A stretch of DNA of 64,000 nt from the NCBI GenBank assembly GCA_026874595.1, contig CM049312.1:66990929-67054928 (forward strand), in the 5' to 3' direction. The notes beneath the pieces are model-generated. The model did no database searches and had not been told where the DNA came from. It worked only from the letters and a program-made list of their open reading frames with translations. The position numbers and the translations under genes are program-made. Below are positions 57,104-64,000 of the stretch, one piece after another. The stretch's first letter is position 1, and every line of letters begins with the position of its first letter. Source of the stretch: Sipunculus nudus (lineage: Eukaryota; Annelida; Sipuncula; Golfingiida; Sipunculidae).

Positions 57104-57961
57104 CACGCTGTGTCCGAAGTATAATCAAGAATGAGCACACGTCCGCAACTGTTGGGTACGTCAAACACAATGTGTTGCGTGGGCGTGGCTTGAATGGGAT
57201 GCATGTATTCGGAAGGTCTCACCCGCCATGAAACAAGGGGTGACGGCTTCTCAAGCTCACATGAATATATATATATATGTATATGAGGGGTGACGGGTTG
57301 AAATGTGGTTAAACAGGGTTCGTCCCTGGTATGATCTTAATACGTTTGCTGGTAATCTGCTTTTTCATCGCTGCTCGATAACTGTCTGCGTGTTTGCATG
57401 TATTCATAAATTAGTTTTGTCGTTGGCGATCGGTTTCAGATTAAACACCCGATACAGAAAACCCTGCACGCCGAGGTGTACTTTCACGTTATATACATTT
57501 TTTAAAAAGAAGAAGACGGGTACATCAAAACCATCCGTCACCCAGATGTATATTTTAGGCACATCCAATGCGAATGCACGAAAATCGTTTGAACAACCAG
57601 ATGTTATATGGATCTGATCAACCAGATACGACAAACATACTAATAGATGTTGATATCCCTTGATACTTCCAAACTCAGAAAACGAAATTTTAAATAAATG
57701 CATATGTGACAATATTTCAAAAATATGTATAAAAACTTGATGTACTCGTTATTTTCAACAATGTTTTGCCTGAATCTACGTCACAATACCTGTGGAACTC
57801 ATAAGACGGAACTTATATAATGAATAAAATATGAAAGTTTCACGGTCTTCTTTATGCCATGATCATCCGCATATGTGATTCATGATCATTTTCTGATACA
57901 TTTTATAAATACATAAAGGCACACAAAACATCCAGTTCAATTAAAGTATGCAGTCCGCACA
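57104..57961. other. AT-rich non-coding region
   Basis: A TATATA-type promoter stretch at 57262-57284 probably belongs to the 56561 gene. Short frames in both directions (for example 57404-57712 minus) show no domain. Beyond 57700 the sequence is strongly AT-rich with AATAAA near 57824. Confidence 0.5.
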
Positions 57962-58519
57962 AATGTTGTTTCATGTGTGCAACTTAATTAGATAAATCCG
58001 TTGTCTATCTGATATAGTTCTACTTGTCGTCGGCAGGTGGCGATACTGACGCCAATATATTGGTCAGCAACACAAAATGGCCATTTGCCGGACAACGGTC
58101 TACACAACATTTACGAAATACCTGCAATAATTTTAGTAAACATATGCCTCAAACGTTCAACGAGTGACATTCGTGATATATTTTCCAGTTTGCGGGTACA
58201 TCTTGCACAAACGTGAAATCTGCCGCACACCAAAGATTTCAATGTTGTTTCATGTGTGCAACTTAATTAGATAAATCCGTTGTCTATCTGATATAGTTCC
58301 ACTTGTCGTCGGCAGGTGGCGATACTGACACCGTCATATTGGTCAGCAACACAAAATGGCCATTTGCCGGACAACGGTCTACACAACATTTACAAAATAT
58401 GTGCTAAAATCTTTGGAAAAATATGCTTTAAGCGTTCAACGAGTAACATTTGCGATATCTTTTTCAGTTTGCGCGTACATCTTGCACAAACGTGAAATCT
58501 GCCGCACACCAAAGATTTC
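57962..58519. repeat. two tandem 279-bp direct repeats
   Basis: 57962-58240 and 58241-58519 align at a constant 279-base offset with scattered mismatches. Each contains a GGCAGGTGGCGATACTGAC core and a CCGGACAACGGTCTAC core. A diverged inverted copy lies at about 60816-60985, so the second repeat is also the outermost part of the large palindrome. Confidence 0.85.
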
Positions 58520-59124
58520 AATGTGTCCACAACCCTACTATATAAGCAGGCCGAGTCTATTATACTATCAGTTGAGAGCGCTCTCTGGGCGCTTTTGGGT
58601 CCCAGACGGCTCCCCTGTGGGGGAGGGGGGGAGGGGGCGGCCCCTCCCTCTGCCTTATGTCAAGAAGTAGTAGAGTTGTGGGTCTGTGGCCGGTTGTGTG
58701 GTTCAAGTCAGAACTAGACCGGTTGTAGGTTTGGGGATCACCGGCAGGAGGTGAATAAGGGTCGGTTGGATGTGAAAGGTCGGTTGGGGTCGTCGAGGTC
58801 GGATGTGAAAGGTCAACAGGGGTCGCCGGGGGGGGGGAACAGGGGAGTTCTGGATGGGATCGGGTCGAAGGGGAAAGGTCAGCAGGGGTCGCCTGGGGGG
58901 GGGGGGGGAACAGGGGAGTTGTGAGTGGGATCGGGTCGGAGGTGAAAGGTCAACAGGGGTCACAAGGGGGGGTCACAAGGGGGGGGGGGAACAGGGGAGT
59001 CCTGGGTGGGTTCGTATACGGATGTGAATGGTTAAAGAGTGATCGTCGGGTATCATCGGTACTGGGAAAGCCAACGGTGTGCAACGCACGTCAAAGCACA
59101 ATGGGATCGTTCCGATCACCACAG
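58520..59124 (+). repeat. left arm of a large imperfect palindrome
   Basis: Segments of this arm recur in reverse complement at 60046-60815 in the same nested order: a TATATAAG box (58539), a GAGAGCGCTCT/CCAGACGGCTCCCC block, a GGGGCGGCCCCTCCC block, G-runs with a minisatellite of AACAGGGGAG and GGTGAAAGGTCA units, and a GTGAATGGTTAAAGAGTG to GGGATCGTTC block next to the central array. The arms differ at a noticeable fraction of positions and by insertions. Confidence 0.85.
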
Positions 59125-60045
59125 AATCTCCCCTGGGGCCGAGGCCCCCATCACGATCCTTCCATATATTTCCTTATGGGGGCCTCGCCCCCGGGGTATA
59201 TTCTTTTTAGGGATCGATCCCACATAAAGTATTTTCCCCTGGGGGCGAGGCCCCCACCACGGGCCTTCCATGTAATTCCTTATGGGGGCCTCGCCCCCTG
59301 TGTATATTCTTTTTAGGGATCGATCCCACATAAAGTATTTTCCCCTGGGGGCGAGGCCCCCACCACGGGCCTTCCATGTAATTCCTTATGGGGGCCTCGC
59401 CCCCTGTGTATATTCTTTTTAGGGATCGATCCCCCATAAAATATTATTCCCGGGGGCGAGGCCCCCACCACGGGCCCTCCATGTAATTCCTTATGGGGGC
59501 CTCGCCCCCTGTGTATATTCTTTTTAGGGATCGATCCCACATAAAGTATTATCACCTGGGGGCGAGGCCCCCACCACGGGCCTTCCATGTAATTCCTTAT
59601 GGGGGCCTCGCCCCCTGTGTATATTCTTTTTAGGGATCGATCCCCCATAAAATATTATTCCCGGGGGCGAGGCCCCCACCACGGGCCCTCCATGTAATTC
59701 CTTATGGGGGCCTCGCCCCCTGTGTATATTCTTTTTAGGGATCGATCCCACATAAAGTATTATCACCTGGGGGCGAGGCCCCCACCACGGGCCTTCCATA
59801 TATTTCCTTATGGGGGCCTCGCCCCCGGGGTATATTCTTTTTAGGGATCGATCCCCCATAAAGTATTATTCCCGGGGGCGAGGCCCCCACCACGGGCCTT
59901 CCATGTAATTCCTTATGGGGGCCTCGCCCCCTGTGTATATTCTTTGTAGGGATCGATCCCACATAAAGTATTCTTCCCGGGGGCGAAGCCCCCACCACGA
60001 GCCCTGTGGAGAAATTTCTATAGGGGCCTCGGCCCCAGTGGAGAC
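59125..60045. repeat. array of about eight 105-106-bp GC-rich hairpin repeats
   Basis: Each unit carries GGGGGCGAGGCCCCC and, about 30 bases on, its reverse complement GGGGGCCTCGCCCCC, so each can fold into a hairpin; units are linked by TTTTTAGGGATCGATCCC, itself palindromic in GGGATCGATCCC. The GGGGGCCTCGCCCCC element recurs near 59177, 59283, 59389, 59494, 59600, 59705, 59811 and 59916, with a decayed copy near 60022. Two subtypes partly alternate, giving a 211-base higher-order period. Long minus-strand frames across it are by-products of the repeat. Confidence 0.9.
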
Positions 60046-60505
60046 CCTCTGTCGGGATCTGAACGATCCCCTAGTGCTTTGACATGCATTGCACACCTGT
60101 GGCTTTTCCAGTACCGATGATATCCGATGAACACTCTTTAACCATTCACATGGGTCTCCGATCCCAACCAGGACTCCCCTGTTCCCCCCCGCCGGGCGAT
60201 CCTACCCAGAACTCCCCTGTTCCCCCCCGCCAGGCGATCCCACCCACAACTCCCCTGGTCCCCCCCCCCCCCGGTAAACCCTACTGACCTTTCATCTCTA
60301 ACCTCGACGACCCAGACCGACCTTTCACATCCTACCGACTCTTTCCCCCCCCCCCTGCCGGCGATCCCCAAACCTACAACTGGTCTACTTCTGACTTGAA
60401 CCACACAACCGACCCCTGGTGGCCACAAGCCCACAACTCTACTACTTCTTGACATAAGGCAGAGGGAGGGGCCGCCCCCTCCCCCCTCAAGTCCCCCCCC
60501 TCCCC

Positions 60506-60544
60506 CACAGGGGAGCCGTCTGGGAGTCAAAAGCGCCCATAGAG
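60506..60544. repeat. 39-bp direct repeat flanking the tRNA insertion (left copy)
   Basis: A 39-base block starting CACAGGGGAGCCGTCTGGGA and ending AAAGCGCCCATAGAG recurs at 60715-60753 with three mismatches. The tRNA gene lies between the copies. The left palindrome arm has the block only once, so the right arm gained one copy with the insertion. Confidence 0.8.
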
Positions 60545-60550
60545 GTATAA

Positions 60551-60623
60551 CGTCCCTGGGTGGGCTCGAACCACCAACCTTCCGATTAACAGCCGGACGC
60601 GCTAACCATTGCGCCACAGGGAC
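60551..60623 (-). tRNA. tRNA-Asn (anticodon GTT)
   Basis: On the minus strand a 72-base cloverleaf plus discriminator G can be drawn. The acceptor stem is GTCCCTG/CAGGGAC, the D-stem GCGC/GCGC, the anticodon stem TCCGG/TCGGA (with one weak pair) around loop CTGTTAA, and the T-arm GGTGG-TTCGAAC-CCACC. Internal A box (TGGCGCAATGG) and B box (GGTTCGAACCC) are present, no intron, no encoded CCA, and a TTTT run about 20 bases downstream could stop RNA polymerase III. The sequence is of eukaryotic type, pointing to acquisition from an animal host. The upstream flank carries a TGACGTCA element (60703-60710) and an inverted CCAAT box (60684-60690). Confidence 0.9.
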
Positions 60624-61106
60624 TACATGCTTTGTGTACGTGAGTTTCTTATGTTATCATGAATAGGTACTGTTCCTTGATTTGATTGGCTGATGGAAAG
60701 TGTGACGTCACAGACACAGGGGAGCCGTCTGGGACCAAAAAGCGCCCATAGAGCGCTCTCAACTGATAGTATTATAGAGCCGGCCTGCTTATATAGTAGG
60801 GTTGTGGACACATTTAATCTTTGGTGTGTGTGTTACTCGTGGAATGTTTGAGGCATATTTTTCCTAAAATTTTAGCAGGTATTTCGTAAATGTCATGTAG
60901 ACCGTTGTCCGGCAAAGGGCTATTTTGTTGTGTTGACCAGTGCTGTATGAGGCAGCGCCCCCTATCGTATGTAACCAGAACTATTTTAACCATGTCCACA
61001 GAGGAGATATGTGTAACAGATTTAATATCTGAGTCAGACTTAGAATGACTGAATGCTGGCATCTTGGTGGATCGTGAAATATGTTTCGATAGCATGGAGT
61101 CTATCA

Positions 61107-61113
<7 letters not shown>

Positions 61114-61159
<46 letters not shown>
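61114..61159. repeat. (TA)n microsatellite
   Basis: About 23 TA dinucleotides in an AT-rich stretch beyond the palindrome. Confidence 0.95.
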
Positions 61160-61161
<2 letters not shown>

Positions 61162-61252
61162 ACATTTTTAATGATGGCATGTAAAATGGGCGTACCGAAA
61201 ATATAAAGCCATATTTATTTAATATTATGTATTAAGTATCCACAATCCCAAA

Positions 61253-61408
61253 CTCTGATCAATAGTGGTTTTTTACGTTATATCACATACCATACAGACG
61301 CTGTCATACAATGTCCTTTTCAGAAAACTACTCTGATCAATAGTGGTTTTTTACGTTGTATCACATACCATACAGACGCTGTCATACAATGTCCTTTTCA
61401 GAAAACAA
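61253..61408. repeat. two tandem 78-bp direct repeats
   Basis: 61253-61330 and 61331-61408 are near-identical at a 78-base offset, starting at CTCTGATCAATAGTGG and ending with CCTTTTCAGAAAAC. Confidence 0.85.
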
Positions 61409-61410
61409 CA

Positions 61411-61776
61411 AGCCGTACGTTTGAGACTAGTATCTATTGTTAAGCCGTATAATAATATATATATCATCCGTTACCGCTGTTTTGAAACATACACAGTTAG
61501 ACATTTCATGTTAACATTTCATTTTGACATTTCATTTTGACATTTCATTTACATTTGACATTATCAACAGTAATCATCTTTTAGCATAACGTCGGGTTAC
61601 GTATGAGACAAGCATATATTGTTAAGCCGTATAATAATATATATATCATCCGTGATCGCTGTTTTGAAACATACACAGTTAGACATATCATGTTAACATT
61701 TCATTTTGACATTCCATTTTGACATTTCATTTTGACATTTCACATGATCAACAGTAATCAACTCTAAACATAACTT
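61411..61776. repeat. two tandem repeats of about 182 bp with TTTCATTTTGACA sub-repeats
   Basis: GTTAAGCCGTATAATAATAT and its surroundings recur at a 182-base offset (61439 and 61621). Inside each unit the short motif ACATTTCATTTTG is repeated several times. No gene is present in 61000-61893. Confidence 0.8.
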
Positions 61777-61893
61777 TTAGCATATATTTACATCTCCATA
61801 CACAATAAACAGTCAAGCATTTTGAGTTTCGTGTTGGCTCGCTTTGTCACAATGACACAGAACCACATTACGTTTTACGTGGAAAGTATCAGT

Positions 61894-62472
61894 TTATGCT
61901 GATCCCCGTGGGAAAACTAGGAGTACTTGTTGCTGCAACTGTTGAAAGTTCTGTTTGACGTCTTCCAGCATGGCCATCGACTGTTGAAAGCTGCTGATGG
62001 CCCTGTGCAGCTTGTCCGTCATCGTGTTCGTCACATTCCAAAGTTCCTGCGTATCCATGGCGGCCGTGTTTGAGGCGTAGTTATGCGCAGTTGCATTGTT
62101 TGGCGTTGCGACGATAGGTGCAGCTGGAGTGTATATATAATTCTGTGTATTCACGTCACATGTTGACAGTTGCTGGGCGACGGTGTACAGAATGTTCATC
62201 GGGTTTGGGTCACTTGCAACGGACGTACCTTGCTGCTGCAGTCCCGTTCCGTCATAAAAGTGCGCATTGACTGTGACGCCAGCAATCGGCCGTTGCCCTG
62301 CACAGGCGTAAACGGGCGCATTGGCTTTGACCACGCCGGGAGACGGCATGAATTGTCCCGTGAAGGATGAATGAGTGCTGTGTCCCAAGTCCGTCCCTGC
62401 ATTGTGCATGTGATCGTAATGTGTACCCATATGTTGTTGTGTCCCCCCCACAGGTAACCCGGTATTGTCCAT
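61894..62472 (-). CDS. unidentified 192-residue Gln/Asn/Ala-rich protein
   Basis: Starts at an ATG at 62472 placed directly after the TAA of the upstream gene (TAAATG, no spacer). The first 130 residues are low-complexity, rich in Gly, Ala, Thr, Asn and His. The last 60 form a predicted helix with heptad-like hydrophobics (TDKLHRAISSFQQSMAMLED, then QNFQQLQQQ), likely a coiled coil that mediates oligomerisation. A flexible region plus coiled coil could fit a scaffold or tegument protein, but no family signature is seen. Confidence 0.65.
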   Translation of the reverse strand: MDNTGLPVGGTQQHMGTHYDHMHNAGTDLGHSTHSSFTGQFMPSPGVVKANAPVYACAGQRPIAGVTVNAHFYDGTGLQQQGTSVASDPNPMNILYTVAQQLSTCDVNTQNYIYTPAAPIVATPNNATAHNYASNTAAMDTQELWNVTNTMTDKLHRAISSFQQSMAMLEDVKQNFQQLQQQVLLVFPRGSA

Positions 62473-64000
62473 TTAGTCGTCTGATATATCAGAATAAGGA
62501 CTTTCATGCTCACCAACCACTGCAGACGGTGGCGCGCTTTTGTCTCGTTGACTTGTTGCTGAGCGGGCGATAGACACCTCATTCTCCAAAGCGTTACCCG
62601 CATCTCCCTCTTGCGCCGGGCCCGATTGATTGAGGTGCAAACGGACACTTCCGTCCTCGTCTTCGTCACGCACCTCGTCTGGCAATACCAGGTCTTGTGT
62701 ATCTATGTTCAACAAGGCCGGCATTGCGGGTGTATTAAGAGATATTTCGTAGGGGTCTGGTATGGCGGGTCGGCGCCCGTTTACCGTAGGCGCTTTTAGG
62801 GTCGTTTCCTCCTCCTGTGACGTGGAGTGTGTCGCATTCCCTTCGTAATTCAGGATCAGGTTTGAGCCATTCGTCGCCCCGTGTGCGGTCGGCCTGTCAG
62901 CGTCTGTGCCGGGCGATTGTGGCGAGCTGTCAATAGGAGGGTACAGCGTTGCGCAGTCGCCGCCGCCTATGGGTGAAAATGGCGTATCATCGATGCGTAT
63001 GCGCTTCCTCGGGGCGCTGAACCTTGGTTGACCGTCAGCAGCGTGACACGGACCGCGTTTCCGCTTCCCGAGCTCGGCGTGAGTTCTTCCTGTTGTCGCA
63101 CCGTCGGGACTCCCCTGTTGATCCTGGACGTCAACTGTCGTATGACCGGCATTTTCTTTCACCCACTGTTCAGCTTGTACGTTCAGGGTGGCGGCATCGA
63201 CAGCTGCAGACGGTTCAGAGGAAACGGGGTCGGCGGTATCATCCGTGACACTGGCTGTTGTTGCTCCCTGATCAAACGTACCCGCATCGTCTTGCAGGCC
63301 ATACGGCACCAGCGTAAACGGTATCGCCCCTTTCTTCGAGCTTTTCAGGACACACCGTTCGCGCGATTTACCGGTGTACAGGCCGTATGTGGGAGGGCTT
63401 TTGGCTGCTTTCTCCATTTTCTTGAGGCAAGAATGTACACGCACATACAGGTCATGCAAGGCCTGCTCGTGTGCGAAAACTGTTGAGCGGCACAGTTCCT
63501 TTGCCACGCGGTTGATGTCCTCTTGCAGCGGGATCAAATCGTTGCCCTTTTGCTCCCTGTTGATGAGTCTGTCTGTCACGCAGCGGATGGCTTCGCCGAT
63601 CGCATTGCACAGAAGCTTGCTTTCGTCTGCGTCGGCCTCGCTCAAAATGTGATCATCTCCACGCAATGTCCGGCGGAAATTTTCAGCCAGAGAAAGGTGC
63701 CGTTCCTCTGTGGTGAGCACCGTGACGAAATACTCCAAACCGAAGAGCTTTGAGATGGATTGGGATCGGTGGAAATCCGGAAACAGCTCCTCGTTGTCGG
63801 TCATCAGGTAGGGGAAGTGATTGTATCGGAAACGCAGGAACATGTCCGCCGTGTTCTTCATAAAGCATGGAAACGCGGGCAGGGACTTGTCCGATTGACA
63901 CAGGGCGAGGTCGCATATGAAGAACATGTACAACCGGCTCCAGTCGTCCAGGCTCGCTCCCAACAGCTCCCCGTAATAGATGAGCGTGCGCAGCCAGGCC
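62473..64000 (-). CDS. unidentified large protein, 5' end beyond the window
   Basis: The frame is open to the window edge and has no ATG at its apparent start (a TTG at 63963), so the N-terminus lies outside. At least 508 residues are visible. The first 200 are globular and helical (FFICDLALCQSDKSLPAF, FLRFRYNHFPYLM), followed by a Lys-rich segment. The rest is a long polar, Ser/Thr/Asp/Pro-rich region with a bipartite basic motif (GKRKRG and PRKRIRI, a likely nuclear signal) and an acidic end (SPYSDISDD). Its TAA abuts the ATG of the next gene. It could be a tegument or transcription-regulator protein; the family is not recognised. Confidence 0.7.
   Translation of the reverse strand, partial: AWLRTLIYYGELLGASLDDWSRLYMFFICDLALCQSDKSLPAFPCFMKNTADMFLRFRYNHFPYLMTDNEELFPDFHRSQSISKLFGLEYFVTVLTTEERHLSLAENFRRTLRGDDHILSEADADESKLLCNAIGEAIRCVTDRLINREQKGNDLIPLQEDINRVAKELCRSTVFAHEQALHDLYVRVHSCLKKMEKAAKSPPTYGLYTGKSRERCVLKSSKKGAIPFTLVPYGLQDDAGTFDQGATTASVTDDTADPVSSEPSAAVDAATLNVQAEQWVKENAGHTTVDVQDQQGSPDGATTGRTHAELGKRKRGPCHAADGQPRFSAPRKRIRIDDTPFSPIGGGDCATLYPPIDSSPQSPGTDADRPTAHGATNGSNLILNYEGNATHSTSQEEETTLKAPTVNGRRPAIPDPYEISLNTPAMPALLNIDTQDLVLPDEVRDEDEDGSVRLHLNQSGPAQEGDAGNALENEVSIARSATSQRDKSAPPSAVVGEHESPYSDISDD

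Larger units (their letters stand above)
60046..60985 (-). repeat. right arm of the large imperfect palindrome
   Basis: Reverse complement of 58270-59124 in nested order, including the inward-facing TATATAAG box (60788-60795) and the diverged 279-bp repeat core at the outer end. It is longer than the left arm because of an insertion of about 209 bases with the tRNA gene. A deletion of about 65 bases relative to the left arm is seen near 60815-60840. Confidence 0.85.

Noticed and set aside
59125-60045. CRISPR-like array
   Set aside because: The entire 105-bp unit is repeated, with no unique spacers, and the genome is of eukaryotic-virus type.
59116-60096. Repetitive minus-strand frames of 71-111 codons
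   Set aside because: They arise because the 105/106-bp repeat lacks stops in some frames; the peptide frame shifts between units.
58520-60815. LTR retroelement with tRNA primer site
   Set aside because: The terminal blocks are inverted, not direct, no reverse transcriptase or gag frame is present, and the tRNA is a full gene rather than a short primer-binding site.

Overview
The window is a gene-dense piece of a large double-stranded DNA virus genome that looks like a herpesvirus (order Herpesvirales), most likely one of the divergent lineages infecting aquatic animals. The support is a UL52-type helicase-primase primase (4200-7118, minus), a PD-(D/E)XK alkaline-type nuclease joined to a protein kinase (9195-11819, plus), a 1,622-residue candidate major capsid protein (16279-21147, plus), a family B polymerase-like protein (22200-25139, plus), and herpesvirus-style layout: unspliced genes on both strands, short intergenic gaps, TATA boxes and AATAAA signals. 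I cannot assign a family. Terminase, helicase and an intact replicative polymerase are not visible here, and genes run off both ends, so the genome is larger than the window.

Layout. 0-22 kb holds core-type genes (primase, kinase-nuclease, capsid candidate) mixed with unknown proteins, two multi-span membrane proteins and a Bcl-2-like protein. One gene (7914-9017) is broken by an in-frame TAG. 22-42 kb is dominated by a direct tandem duplication of 9,070 bp (23451-32520 and 32521-41590) with no difference seen. It carries five complete genes twice and leaves a truncated copy of the polymerase-like gene and of a 249-residue gene at the internal junction. 42-49 kb is a run of plus-strand genes, two of them joined by an ATGA stop-start overlap, including an OB-fold-like protein and a RING-finger protein.

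49-57 kb is accessory: a FLYWCH/MULE transposase with its catalytic residues present, two paralogous tandem C-type-lectin-like glycoproteins, a tandem-CARD protein, and a paralogue of the 21.5-kb gene (shared DPWPP motif). 57-61.9 kb has no convincing protein gene. It is a repeat complex: two 279-bp direct repeats, then a large imperfect palindrome (about 58270-60985) whose centre is an array of about eight GC-rich hairpin units of 105-106 bp, and whose right arm carries a eukaryotic-type tRNA-Asn(GTT). AT-rich direct repeats follow. The last 2 kb holds two abutting minus-strand genes, the second cut by the window end.

The core genes would serve DNA replication, recombination and capsid assembly. 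The CARD, Bcl-2-like, RING and lectin-like genes suggest interference with host death signalling, ubiquitin pathways and recognition at the cell surface. Where the first ATG lies downstream of an open GTG or TTG codon, I have used the ATG as the start.
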